Assembly (NCBI GenBank): GCA_946902985.2
Contig: OX336388.2
Location: 1,505,878,545 to 1,505,942,544, forward strand
Source: Meconema thalassinum
Taxonomy: Eukaryota; Arthropoda; Insecta; Orthoptera; Tettigoniidae
DNA length: 64,000 nt
Direction of reading: 5' to 3'
In this document: one piece after another, positions 32,842 to 43,396 of the stretch
How the letters are laid out: each line of letters starts with the position of its first letter
Position numbering within the stretch: position 1 is the first letter of the stretch
Made by a program: the position numbers and the translations under genes
The notes under the pieces: model-generated
What the model was told of the DNA's origin: nothing
Seen by the model: the letters and a program-made list of their open reading frames with translations, nothing else
The model's database searches: none

Positions 32842-35037
32842 ATTTACCATAACTTGTTCGCTGTGGTCGGCCATTAACTTTGAAAGGATGATCGCTCCTA
32901 CCCATGTCAGTGGGCTTTCCCAATCGTTTGCTAAGCTCACCCCATGCCGGTTGATTTGTATACGTGTTGTACATAGCGCAGAGTCTAGATTTCATCCTCC
33001 TAGCCTCCAGTGATCCCCACCCAAGTTTCTTTAACATACAGCTCACACTGCTCCTGGGATTAAAGTCACTGAGCATAAATCTAGCGGCCTTTCTTTGTAC
33101 CATTTCCAACTCATTGATGAGCCCTACTTGATATGGATCCCAAACCGCCGAGGCATATTCCAGAATAGGTCTTACAAGTGACAAATAGCCTAATTCTTTA
33201 GCAGAGGTACTACTTCCTTTTAATACCCTCATTACAAAGTGCAGGGATTTGTAAGCTTTTGAAACTACACATCCTACATGACTACTCCATTTCATATCAT
33301 TCCTTACGTGAACGCCCAAATATTTGCAAGAATCTTCTTCTACAAGTATTTCCGAGCCAATGTTATATTGAAAATCTTGCCTTCGCATTTTCCCTATTTT
33401 TAAGAGACTACATTTTCTTGTGTTTATTTTCATTTTATTTACAATCGCCCACTTATAGACCAGGTTCAGGTCCTCTTGAAGCACTGCAGTGTCTTGTGAG
33501 TCATGTATCTTTCGATATATTACACAATCATCCGCAAACAATCGACAGTCACTGCGAATCCCATTTGGTAAGTCATTTATAAACGCCAAAAATAACAAAG
33601 TTCCGATTACGCTGCCCTGAGGGATACCCGACGTTAGGGTAATTTCATCCGAGAATATGCCTTCAACTTTCACTTCCTGGGAACGACCTGTCTAAAATTC
33701 TTGGATCCATAAAATTACTCTTCTATCAATCTTCGTCGAAGCTAATTTATGGAGTAGCATGTCATGCGGCACGACATCAAATGCCTTCGCAAAATCTATA
33801 ACCACGGCGTCGACTGAAACTCCATGGTCTAACGATTCGCTAATGTCTTGAAAAAGTGATAGCATCTGACTCTCGCATGAGTAACCTTTCCGAAATCCAT
33901 GTTGCCTATCATTAAACCATGATAATGTTTCCCACTGTTCCCTCAAGTAGTCGCAAATGAGATGCCCCATCTGTTTACAAACGATGGACGTAAGGCTAAC
34001 CGGCCTGTAGTTGCCCAATTAAAATCTGCTCCCTCCCTTATATATTGGGACTACCGTAGCTCTTTTCCAGTCATCTGGGATTTGCGCATTGTTTATGGAC
34101 ACATTAAACATCACCTCCAAGTATCGTGCCACGGCCCTACCTCCTAGTTTAAGTACTTCATTAACAATATTATCAGAACCCTTTGATACATTGAAACGTA
34201 GTTTTTGTATTAGCTTTACAATTGCTGACTGGTTTATTTGGAACAGGGGAGCCCCTGATTCGTCGTTAAGGTCCAACACACAGCTATTGGATTTATTGAA
34301 CACACTGCCGTAAAAGACATTTAATTCATTAGCAATGGCCTGTTCTCAGCAATTAATTTACCGTCACCGGATATTATCATTGACAAATTATTTGAATTTC
34401 CCTTTCTTCTCCTAACATAACTGTAATTTTTTTCCACCCATCACCTCCTGAACCGAGTAAACCTTGCATATAACTGTCATGAACAGCCCTCTTTTTTTAA
34501 GACGAGCTCTCTTGATAAGGACTTAAATTTCAACATATACTTGTCACTACCATGTCTTTTATTGTATAATTTCCTAATTTTCCGTTTTAGACTCCTAATT
34601 TCTCGTGTGTAATACTCAGAATCTGAATGTTGTTTCAGCAATTTAAATGGGACAAATTTATCAACAGCGCTATTTAAAATTTTCAAAAAGTTAGTCCACA
34701 GGATATTAATGTGATTTCCTTCCGATGCCCATCCTACAAATAGCTCATTCAAATACCCCTGAAACTTGCCCTGATCCGCCCTGCGATACTGGAATATGAT
34801 CTTTCTTGCTACATCAGAGTCTAATTTTGTAATGTCACCATATCTAATATTTAATTCAAGCCCAGAATGGTCACTAATTCCTGGTACTTTCAGACAGTTA
34901 ATATACAGCTCTACAGGCCTTACGAGATAAACATCTAAGGTATTATTGTCTCAAGTCTCTAGCCTCAAGACTACACGTACGATACGGCGCTCGAATTGCA
35001 GGAATTGTTTGACCAGTTTCTCAGGGACGACTGTAAG

Positions 35038-35039
<2 letters not shown>

Positions 35040-35081
<42 letters not shown>

Positions 35082-36110
35082 GATTATTATTATTATTATA
35101 TAATATTTGCAAATGGGGGTAATTCTCCGGTGGCAAATTGTACAATTACAGAATATTGCCAACAATAACATCAAACAAATTATACACAATTCGCAATTTA
35201 GGAACTATAGTAATTACATCGTAGTATTTGCACAAAATTTAAATCTTCTCTTGTCGCCTCCGTAGCGTAGCGGTCAGCATGGTCAGCTGCCGCCCCGGAG
35301 GTCCTGGGTTCGATTCCCGGCTCTGCCACGAAATTTGAAAAGTGGTATGAGGACTGGAACGGGGTCTACTCAGCCTCGGGTGGCCCAAATGAGTAGAGGG
35401 GGTTCGATTCCCACCTCAGCCATCCTGGAAGTGGTTTTCCGTGGTTTCCCACTTCGTCTTCGGGCAAATGCCGGGATGGTTCCTACTTCAAGGCCACGGC
35501 CGCCTCCTTCCCCCTTCCTTGCCTATCCATCCTAATCTTCCCCTCCTCCCTTCCCTCATGAGGCCCCTGTTCGCTTTGCAGGTGAGGCCGCCTGGGCGAG
35601 GTGCTGATCACACCTCACCAGTTGTATCCCCTCTGACCAGATGTTCCAAGCTCCAGGACACTGCCCATAGAGGCGGTAGTGGTGAGTTCCCTCGCTGGGG
35701 AACCACCAACCTAGAGGGTAAATCGACTAAATAAAAATAAAAATAAAATTAAATCTTCTCTTAAACACATCAATATGTTTGGGGAAAGGCTCTAAGACTG
35801 AGTTCCAATTATCAATACCACTGTTAATGAAAGAATATTTCCCATAGTTTGTACGCTGTGGTCGGACCTTGACTTTATGTGGATGATCTGCCCTGCTCAG
35901 GTAGATGGGATTTCCCAGACGTTTGTTTTGTTCTCCCAATGCTGGCCGATTAGTGTAAGTGTAGTGTAAGGTAGGTGGGATTTCCCAGACGTTTGTTTTG
36001 TTCTCCCAATGCTGGCCGATTAGTGTAAGTGTTAAACATAGCGTATAGTCTGGAAGTTGTCCTTCTATCTTCCAGAGATTCCCACCCTAGTATTTCTATC
36101 ATTCGCGTTA
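35040..36110 (-). mobile_element. CR1-like LINE 3' end, copy 2
   Basis: It has the same 3' coding end as copy 1 (minus: LGNPIYLSRADHPHKVKVRP and GKYSFINSGIDNWN), the same 3' UTR (TTTGCCACCGGAGAATTACC on the minus strand) and an (AAT)n tail at 35040-35100. The tail abuts the endonuclease part of copy 1, so copy 2 probably inserted there or truncates it. A 60-65-bp tandem duplication lies at 35905-36030 and a SINE at 35253-35748. Confidence 0.82.
35253..35748 (+). mobile_element. tRNA-derived SINE, family 5, complete
   Basis: It begins GTCGCCTCCGTAGCGTAGCG (A-box), B-box GGGTTCGATTCCCGG near 35306, a long body (AAGTGGTTTTCCGTGGTTTC; GGCGGTAGTGGTGAGTTCCC) and an AAATAAAAATAAAAATAAAA tail. It is flanked by the 14-bp repeat TTAAATCTTCTCTT at 35239-35252 and 35749-35762. 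Confidence 0.92.
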
Positions 36111-36179
36111 CACTACTTCTAGGGTGAGTTAGCTGAGGTCGTTACGGCGAGGCTGCTGTCAGTCGCTCTCATGCGGGAG
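36110..36179 (+). mobile_element. SINE family 3, left piece
   Basis: GGGTGAGTTAGCTGAGGTCG to ATGCGGGAG matches the head of the complete family-3 SINE at 20880. The rest of this copy resumes at 38177-38430 beyond the foldback element. Confidence 0.82.
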
Positions 36180-36719
36180 GCATAATTTTTTTTTCAGCCC
36201 GAGCCTAGCCACAGTATGTAATTCCGAGTCTCTTATTGGTTGTTATGTCATGCCATTCTCCTGGTTCCGAATAGTGACGGTAGGTAGTAGCAGGGGTCAC
36301 ATCCGATCAAACATGGAGGAAGGTAATCGAGTGAGATGTGGATAATATTCGATGTTGAATTGCATTATTAGCGTGAAACAGGCATGAAACGTGCTTTAGA
36401 TCAAGTTTAAAACAACCCACGCAACAAATGAATGCGTTCCAATCAACATTTAAGGTCCAAGTGAAATCATTCGACATTTAACCACATGTATTAAGACCTA
36501 TGATAATTTACTTCTTTTACGAGCGGAAATGTGCGCGAGTGGTAACGTGCGAGCTCGGTAACTTTGTGTCTCGGCTTCAAGACTGCTCGAGGACAGAAAT
36601 TTTTATTTCTTTCGAATTATCTTATTATATCCTCCCTACTTTTTACTGCATGTTTTATGCCTTGCTTTATTGAAATTATCTGTATGGGTGATTGAAATAA
36701 TAAACATTGTTAGACGGAA
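36180..36719 (+). repeat. Left 540-bp terminal inverted repeat
   Basis: Inverted partner of 37635-38176. It contains a tRNA-like block at about 36530-36600 (GAGTGGTAACGTGCG, GGCTTCAAGACTG), so the arm itself may have absorbed a SINE-like sequence. Confidence 0.9.
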
Positions 36720-36880
36720 GGGTCGAGAACTGTACGGGTAGACCAAGGTTAGAATATGTCATACAGATTGCCTCGGATGTAGGGTGTGGTAGCTATGTAG
36801 AGATGAAAAGATTAACTCAGGACAGGGAGACATGGACAGCTGCATCAAACCTGTCAAAATACTGATGACTCAAACACACA
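36720..36880 (+). pseudogene. LINE 3'-end fragment
   Basis: The translation contains GRPRLEYVIQI and EMKRLTQDRETWTAASN, matching the tail of the degenerate LINE at 12690-12840. Only about 55 codons remain. Confidence 0.65.
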
Positions 36881-36929
36881 ATCTCGCGATCATTAGACAC
36901 GGAACCTCCAATTTAGTTAGAAACCAAAA

Positions 36930-37600
36930 CTCAGAACGTGATTATTCCCTTCGTAAATCTCACGTGAATTGACCCGGAATCGAACCCTGTCCACCTTGGG
37001 GAGAGGCAAGCAGAAGTTGACGCTGATTTTGCTCTTGTTAATTTGATCAAATTGGACATGGTGGTCAATAAGCCCCCCTTCTTGTAAATAAAAAAATAAA
37101 TAAATGAATAAATAAATAAATACATTTCTCTGATAACCTGTGTTATTGTGGTGTATGTAGTATGGTGAGTATTTGATATTCAGGTGAGGATTCGCAAGGA
37201 GACGGTCGTGGCATTGTTATGAACAATTTCGGCATTTGTCTGGAGTAGAAGTGAAAATCTATGGAAAATCACTTCCAAGATCGCTGAGGTGGGAATCGAA
37301 CCAACTTCTACTCAGTTTTGTCTCACGAGGCTGAATGTACCTCGTTGCAGTCCTCACACCAGAATTGAAATTTATCGGCAGAGCTGGGAATCGAACCCGG
37401 TCCACCTTGGTGAGGCAAGCAGCTTGACCACTGTAGAAGTCGACGCTGATGTTGCTCTTGTTCATTTGAGCAAATTGGACATGGTGGTCATTGAGCCAAC
37501 CTACTTGTAAATAAATAAATAAATACATCGGCAGAGCTGGGAATCGAACCCGGACCTCTGGGGAGACAGCCAAGAACGCTAGCCGCGTTGAACAGTAAGC
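36930..37600 (-). mobile_element. Composite/nested SINEs inside the foldback
   Basis: A family-1 body (37125-37380) carries the B-box-bearing block CGGCAGAGCTGGGAATCGAA twice (about 37376 and 37529). The two are separated by a second tRNA-like head (TCCACCTTGGTGAGGCAAGC) and an (AAAT)n tract. The same second head with its own (AAAT)n tract also appears at 36980-37120. This is either SINE-into-SINE insertion with a long duplication or a dimeric SINE. Confidence 0.6.
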
Positions 37601-37634
37601 AGAGGATTATAAATTGAAGTGAGAACATGGAAGA

Positions 37635-38176
37635 ATTCCGCTTAACAATGTTTATTATTTCAATCACCCATACAGATAATTTCAATAAAGCAAGGCATAA
37701 AACAAGCTGTAAAAAGGAGGGAGGATATAATAAAATAATTCAAAAGAAGTAAAAATTTCTGCTCTCGGGCAGTCTTGAACCCGGGACAAAAAAGTTACCA
37801 AGCTCGCACGTTATCACTCGTGCACATTTCCACTCGTAAAGGAAGTATATTATCATAGGTCTTAATACATGTGGATAAATGTCGAATGATTTCACTTGGA
37901 CCTTAAATGTTGATTGGAACGCATTCATTTGCTGCGTGGGTTGTTTTAAACTTGATCTAAAGCACGTTTCATGCCTGTTTCACGCTAATAATGCAATTCA
38001 ACATCGAATATTATCCACATCTCACTCGATAACTTTCCTCCATGTTTCATCGGATGTGACCCCTGCTACTACCTACCGTCTCTATTCGGGACCAGGAGAA
38101 TGGCATGACATAACAGCCAATAAGAGGCTCAGAATTACATACTGTGGCTAGGCTCGGGCTGAAAAAAAAATTATGC
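37635..38176 (-). repeat. Right 540-bp terminal inverted repeat
   Basis: Inverted partner of 36180-36719 with scattered differences, for example CCCGGGTTCAAGACTGCC here (read on the minus strand) against CTCGGCTTCAAGACTGCT on the left. Confidence 0.9.
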
Positions 38177-38430
38177 ATCCGGGAGGCGAGGAGGATCGAA
38201 TCCCTCGCCGGCAACCTTGAAGATGGTCTTCTGTGTTTTCCCATCTTCCAACTCCGCGGACTGGGAAGACAAATGGGTTTGAACCTCGCAGTCGGATGAC
38301 CTTAAAGTGGTTTTTCGTGTTCTATCATTTCTGCTCCAAGCGAAACTGGAACAGTTACTTTTGAATAGGCCACGGCTGCTTCCTTTCTGACTTTTCAGCC
38401 AGTTTCGTTCGTAATCATTCATTAATTAAT
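38177..38430 (+). mobile_element. SINE family 3, right piece
   Basis: It resumes with CCGGGAGGCGAGGAGGATCG and the family-3 body (CAACCTTGAAGATGGTCTTC), and then a second B-box-like GGTTTGAACCTCGC near 38278. It ends in ATTAATTAATTTG. Confidence 0.78.
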
Positions 38431-38440
38431 TTGTAATTGA

Positions 38441-38444
38441 CAAC
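38441..38444 (+). repeat. LTR-element target-site duplication, left copy
   Basis: CAAC before TGTAACC; repeated at 43393-43396. Four bases only, so weak on its own. Confidence 0.6.
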
Positions 38445-38913
38445 TGTAACCATTCTGATTACAAAGCTCAGCTCTTTTAGTTTAAGAAAATAGTGCTTTC
38501 TGAGAGTGCTGTTTGCATCTCTGTGTGGCATGGCAGGTGGCCTTGTCAATGAAGTTTCTTTTCGATGTTCTTTTTTTATGCTATTTTGTTGATATATATA
38601 TATCTTTGACTTCTTGTTAGGAGTCCATACTGCAAGATTTAGTTATTAGTGAGTATCTTTGAGAGTATCCATGGAGATTATTGTGTTCGGTCTTTGACTC
38701 AGATAAGGTTTTTGTGGAAAAGAGAAGTATGTGTTGACTTGGTCTGATTCTTATTGGCAAGAATGATTTGGTTCTGTGTGATAAGATCCCGAGAAGTGAA
38801 GTGTTAGAGATTGATGCTCAGTGTTAAATGAAAATAATAAATGGAGAAAGATGTTTTTTTTAATTATCCCTCATTGAGTATAATCAACCATGACCCCGAT
38901 ACGAACAGTTACA
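38445..38913 (+). repeat. 5' LTR of the non-autonomous element
   Basis: 469 bp, TGTAACCATTCTGATTACAA to AACAGTTACA. It retains the empty hAT target CTTTGACTCAGATAAGG near 38692-38708. Confidence 0.9.
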
Positions 38914-38940
38914 ATTATGACGCCACGACGTGAGGATCGA
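38914..38940 (+). other. Primer-binding-site-like sequence
   Basis: Right after the LTR, TGACGCCACGACGTGAGGAT followed by CGAA is the complement of a tRNA-like 3' arm, including the T-loop pattern TTCGATCC. The first bases read TGA in place of the usual TGG, so one base has changed. Confidence 0.55.
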
Positions 38941-40122
38941 AAGAGGGATACGGACACGAATAAGGGAAAGAAGAAAGAAAAGCAAACTTTACTAAAGTGA
39001 GTACAGTGATCGGTAAAGGCGAAGTAAAGCAAATTTTAAGAGCAGTGGAGTCCGGCCTCATCATGCACAAAAGTATAAATAGTAAGGAATCTGTTTTGGT
39101 ACGAATAATTATGGACAAATTCGACGAGTTGAATGAACAGTTGAGTGAGAAATTAGACCAGTTGAGTGACATCATTGATAAGGGGACTGAATGAATATGT
39201 GAGCAGGTAAAATCTATGAAAGAACATATAGAGGAGAAGCTTGACTCAATCAGTGAAGTAATTACAGGAAAGCAAGAAAATTATCCGAGATGTGGGGGGC
39301 GTGAGATAGCAGATGATGTGGAAGAAACTGAAGGAGAGGAGGCAGGTGAAAGAAAGGAAAAGGTACAAGAGAAAGGAGAAGCGGATAACGGGGAAGGTGA
39401 AATGGAAGAAAAGAAAGGAGAATCAGATGAGGTTGGTAATGAAGACAATAGCAATCAAGAAAAAGAGGCTAAAGATGAGGATGAAAGTGCAAGAGTGTGC
39501 CATGGAGAAGACAACATAATAGAAGAAGATAAGGAGAAGAAGAAACAGTGGAAAACAAAGTGGAAGAAGAGAAAGGAACTGTTGCGTATGACAAGACGAG
39601 GAAGAGTTAGAAAATGTGGAAAGGAAGAAGAGAGAAGTGGTTGAGAATGAAGACAAAGAAGACCAGGAGAATAGATAAAAGAATGAGTTCGAAAGCAAAG
39701 AGAAGGAGTAGGAAGAAGATGAGATGTCAGGTAAAGGAAGATAAGAGAGTGAAGGATCAGACCAAAGGAAGAAGAAGAGAGGAAAATATGATATTAAATC
39801 AGAGGAGAAAGACCAAGAGAAGAAAAAGAAAGGAAAATATGTTGATACTGAATCAGAGGAGACGGACTAAAGGAAGAAGAAAAAGAGAGGTTTGGAATAC
39901 AGGAGACGGGGAGGCAGGAGGCATCGTAGAAGACGACGAAGCAGGCGTGGAGGCAGGAGGAGAAAGGGGAGAACGAAGATGATAACGATTCTGCCGTTCC
40001 TTCTGATTATGATGCTGTCCGATTTTCTGACGGAGGAGGAGTGTTTGACGAACTAGATGATATAGTTTTGGTTACTTCATCTGAGGAGAGTGATACAACG
40101 TTATGTGATGTTGATAATCTAT
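38916..40122 (+). pseudogene. Broken Lys/Glu-rich ORF of the LTR element
   Basis: The frame from 38997 opens with a basic-to-amphipathic stretch (VKQILRAVESGLIMHKS), then heptad-like helices (FDELNEQLSEKLDQLSDIID). It crosses an in-frame TGA at 39192-39194 and continues (EQVKSMKEHIEEKLDSISEV) into a long Glu/Lys tract (about 39340-39860), where it breaks up by stops and shifts. The acidic end near 40000-40122 (FDELDDIVLVTSSEESD) closes with a stop. Overall it would be a coiled-coil, highly charged protein of about 370 residues, possibly a gag-like packaging protein, but no capsid motif or zinc knuckle is visible. The purine-rich strand makes the opposite-strand ORFs here artefacts. Function unknown. 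Confidence 0.6.
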
Positions 40123-40230
40123 AATTTGTTGTACTCTTTGGGTTTTTAGTGTATGCCTGATGTATATTACGTTTTATGTATGTATTTTTAATGTATGAGA
40201 TCCTCACGTGCTTCTCACGTGAGAATCACA

Positions 40231-40242
40231 TAAAGGGGTGAT
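40231..40242 (+). other. Polypurine tract
   Basis: TAAAGGGGTGAT directly before the 3' LTR, the expected place for a second-strand primer. Confidence 0.7.
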
Positions 40243-40491
40243 TGTACCCATTCTGATTACAAAGCTCAGCTCTTTTAGGTAAAGAAAATAGTGCTTTCTG
40301 AGAGTGCTGTTTGCTTCTCTGTGTGGCATGGCAGGTGGCCTTGCCAATGAAGTTACTTATCGAGGTTCTTTTCTTTTTGATGCTATTTTGTTTTTATATA
40401 TATCTTTTACTTCTTGTTAGGAGTCCATACTGCAAGATTTAATTATTAGTGAGTATTTTTGAGAGTATCCATGGAGATTATTGTGTTCGGT

Positions 40492-40499
40492 CTTTGACT
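40492..40499 (+). repeat. hAT target-site duplication, left copy
   Basis: CTTTGACT, repeated at 43172-43179; single in the 5' LTR, which proves the insertion. Confidence 0.92.
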
Positions 40500-43171
40500 C
40501 AGAGATGGGACTATCGACTACTTTTAACTATCGACTGGCTAGTCATTCGTTGGGAGAAACTATCGACTAGATATTCGACTACTTTCAGTCGAATGGTTAC
40601 CAGAATACGCATAGCTCTTAAAAGCGTGTCGTTTCATGTATTCGACTGAAAGTAGTCGCTTCTAGGCGGCGTACAAAGCACTGTAACCCGTTACCCGCGG
40701 AGTGCTGTTGTACCAACAGATGAAAAACAAACTTCTCCCTAACCTACCTATTTTTGCAGACGTTAGTTTGGACTACGTGACACTCGGCAACATGCAATTG
40801 ATCCAAGTTATTTATTTTTACTGTGCTTCGAATGGAGGTTGCGGCGTTGTGAATAGTGCAGCCATTATATCCAATGTTGCAATGAGTAAATGTTCCCCGA
40901 TATTGGTATAGGACACATTACCTGTATGTACTCTGAATAAGTGAAGCAATAGAGCAATACTTAATTAAATTACTAGAACTGAAAGGGAGTTCGTAAGTAC
41001 CGGTAACAATTCCATAGCCAAAATTGTGACGTACCTTTTATTTCTTAGTTGTTTTGCAGAAAATACTAAGAATGTAGAGTTGAAATACAACTTGAACAAG
41101 AACACGACAGCCTAGAATAAATACACACGAGAGACGACAATAGAGCACTTTAGAACAGTAACGAGAGCGAAATTTCAGTGGAGATGTTGGCAACCATGTG
41201 AATACAAACAATTTATGACCAGAACGTAAAACTATGCCAGCGCTCAGAACATGTTAAAACAATTGGGATCAATTCAGTCATTTGCAAACGACTTGTTTAT
41301 GTTACGGTGAGTAGTCGTTGAATTCATTCGACTGTTTTCTAAAAGCAGTCAAACAAGTCGATGGTTTTAACTTTTGTCAGTCGACTGCTGATGCCCATCT
41401 CTACAAAACAATTGACGACCAGAATTAATTTGAGCGTACACGCCCTCCGACTTGCTAAAATGCTATTAATATTGGATCCCAATGTGAAATATTTTCTAAT
41501 TTAATTTTCCTGGAAAATCTATTCTATGTTTGCATCGATCATTACCATCACGCTATGGGGAGAATTTCATAATAGTTTTCTTGTAATTCATTTATCACGC
41601 GGTAGAATAAATGAATGAAATTCAATCATAAAATAAATAGAACTCTAAGCCATAATTGGTAAGCCCATGTTCAAGTTGAGTAATAATTCAAGAATGCACC
41701 CAATTCTCATTAAAAGTGTATAGACTGCGTTAAGGAGTTCAAACATAACCTAAATATTGAATGCTTAACATTTCCAATGAAATGACATCCATATATATTT
41801 GGACAACTGGACGTAGGCTATTTCATTGAAAGAATCTACGAACAAGAAACTGTATAAAACTATAGGCACCTACAGCCGTCAAGCTGTCCTCACAGTACCC
41901 GCTGGAGATTTACATCACCACTCTATCTGAACGGTACCTCGAGATAAGCCTAAGTGCGCCAACTGTGAGGGGCACATAAACACTTCCATCCCTGCCATCA
42001 TGTCTTTGCTACTAAACCCCCCTCCCACATAGCACGCCACTGCTCTGACACAGTTGTTAGGCCTGATACAACAACTCTCAGCCATAACCCTGTAAACTAC
42101 AGGTAAACCAAACCCAGAACCCCCTAATACACTTCATTTGCAGAGCAATAAAATCCATAAAACAACTCCGCAACAAGCTTCACAAAACCTAAATTATAAA
42201 CGAAAAGACTACTCCGCAAACACCAAAATCAGTAAACCTCCCTCATTTCAGCCTCACTACAACTTAAACAGACATAGACGGCATAGTCATGACCCCTTCA
42301 TGGAGTAGGCTATTGTCTAAACACGATCATGTCTCCTTCAACTTTACCAAAAACTTTAAATTCTATTAAAAATTCATCAACTCATTCCACAAATCTTAAA
42401 ATTAGTATACATCCCTCATTTCAGTTACTCTATTCATTAAACAAACATAGAAGGCGTAGCCATGACCCCTTCATGGAGTAGGCTATTGTCTAAATCTGAC
42501 CACGCATACTGCAACCTTACTCTAATTCAAAATTACGGCCAAATGATCCATCTGACTGGGAGGCAATGGTATTTACCGGCTTGCCTGGGATGATGGGCCA
42601 CAAAACCGGTATCTGGAGTTAAAAACATAACCTAAATATTGAATGCTTAACGTTTCCAATAACTTGGACAACTGGATTTAGGCTATTTCATTGAAAGAAT
42701 CAACGAACTGTAAAAAATTATAGGCACCTACAGGTATACTTAACTGATTAATTAAAGCTCTACAATAAACATACAGCACAATCAATTGTAGCATGAAGTT
42801 ATCCTGAAGAAGTCGTTTGATTAGAACGACTACTTAAATTCGAATGATTCCATTCGCTTGGAATTAGTCGTTTGCCAACGACTTGTTTCTTTCGAATGAT
42901 TTCCAACGATTGCTTTGGGATCAGTCGTTTACAACGACTACTTAAATTCGAGTGATTCCATTCGCTTGGAACTAGTCGTTTGCCAACGACTTGTTCCATT
43001 CGAATGGTTTCCAACGATTGTTTTGGGATCAGTCGTTTGCAAACGACTTGTTTATGATACGGAGAGTAGTCGTTGAATTCATTCGACTGTTTTTGAAAAT
43101 CAGTCGAATAAGTCGATTGTTTTAACTATCGACTAATTCGACTGTTTTCAGTCGACTGCTGCCCATCTCTA
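40500..43171. mobile_element. hAT-like element, non-autonomous, in the 3' LTR
   Basis: 2672 bp with ends CAGAGATGGG and, read inward from the right, TAGAGATGGG, and an exact 8-bp duplication CTTTGACT, all typical of hAT elements. No transposase ORF. Both ends are crowded with short GTCGACT / AGTCGAAT / CAACGACT motifs. A second hAT-like right terminus (GCCCATCTCTA) is at 41393-41403, so the element is composite. Inside 41730-42735 are direct repeats (ACATAACCTAAATATTGAAT at 41742 and 42627) and a 172-bp pair at about 42270-42505. Confidence 0.88.
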
Positions 43172-43179
43172 CTTTGACT
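43172..43179 (+). repeat. hAT target-site duplication, right copy
   Basis: CTTTGACT, matching 40492-40499. Confidence 0.92.
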
Positions 43180-43396
43180 CAGATAAGGTTTTTGTGGAAA
43201 AGATAAGTATCTGTTGACTTGGTCTGATTCTTATTAGCAAGAATGATTTGGTTTTTTGTGATAAGATCACGAGAAGTGAAGTGTTAGAGATTGATGCTGT
43301 GTTAAATGAAAAGAATAAATGGAGAAAGATGTTTTTTTTTAAGTATCCCTCATTGAGTATAATCAACCATGACTCCGGAAGGTACGGTTACACAAC

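Larger units (their letters stand above)
32389..35030 (-). pseudogene. CR1-like LINE endonuclease-reverse transcriptase
   Basis: From the high-coordinate end: the end of an AP endonuclease (PGISDHSGLELNI, near 34870), a linker, then reverse transcriptase with NVSKGSDNIVNEVLK (34190), GNYRPVSLTSI, HGFRKGYSCESQ, AVVIDFAKAFDVVPH, TSGIPQGSVIGTLLF and the catalytic CRLFADDCVIY (33520-33545), and a thumb-like YLGVHVRNDMKWSSH. In-frame stops occur at 34019-34021 (TAA) and 33692-33694 (TAG), with another break between 34303 and 34477. The protein's end (DNFLPAAVLETFPKHIGVFK) lies beyond the SINE, down to 32389. It is related to CR1/L2-type LINEs by motif style. Confidence 0.85.
32264..35038 (-). mobile_element. 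CR1-like LINE, 5' truncated, copy 1
   Basis: Minus-strand non-LTR element running from part of the endonuclease (near 35030) to a 3' UTR (TTTGCCACCGGGGGACAC) and an (GAAT)n tail at about 32264-32292. A SINE interrupts the 3' coding end at 32508-32825. It shares its 3' part with the copy at 35040-36110. Confidence 0.85.
36180..38176. mobile_element. Foldback / Mutator-like element with 540-bp inverted repeats
   Basis: The arms 36180-36719 and 37635-38176 are inverted copies of each other, starting GCATAATTTTTTTTTCAGCC at both outer ends. The 9-bp flanks ATGCGGGAG (36171-36179) and ATCCGGGAG (38177-38185) differ by one base. The split SINE restores its normal order when the element and one flank are removed. 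Long arms with a 9-bp duplication fit Mutator-like foldbacks. No transposase is encoded; the 915-bp middle holds SINE and LINE scraps. Confidence 0.88.
38445..43392 (+). mobile_element. Non-autonomous LTR retrotransposon with a charged ORF
   Basis: A 5' LTR (38445-38913, 469 bp) and a 3' LTR (40243-43392, 470 bp once a hAT insertion is removed) begin TGTA and end GTTACA. A primer-site-like stretch follows the 5' LTR and a purine tract (TAAAGGGGTGAT) precedes the 3' LTR. CAAC flanks both ends. The 1.33-kb interior has no protease, RT or integrase, only a broken Lys/Glu-rich frame. Confidence 0.88.

Noticed and set aside
35306..35330. Second-strand tRNA-like block with perfect B-box as a tRNA gene
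   Set aside because: It is the head of a SINE with a 14-bp target duplication and long body.
39216..39982. Several K/E/R-rich ORFs and their Ser/Leu/Phe-rich opposites as separate genes
   Set aside because: They are pieces of one purine-rich broken frame inside the non-autonomous LTR element.
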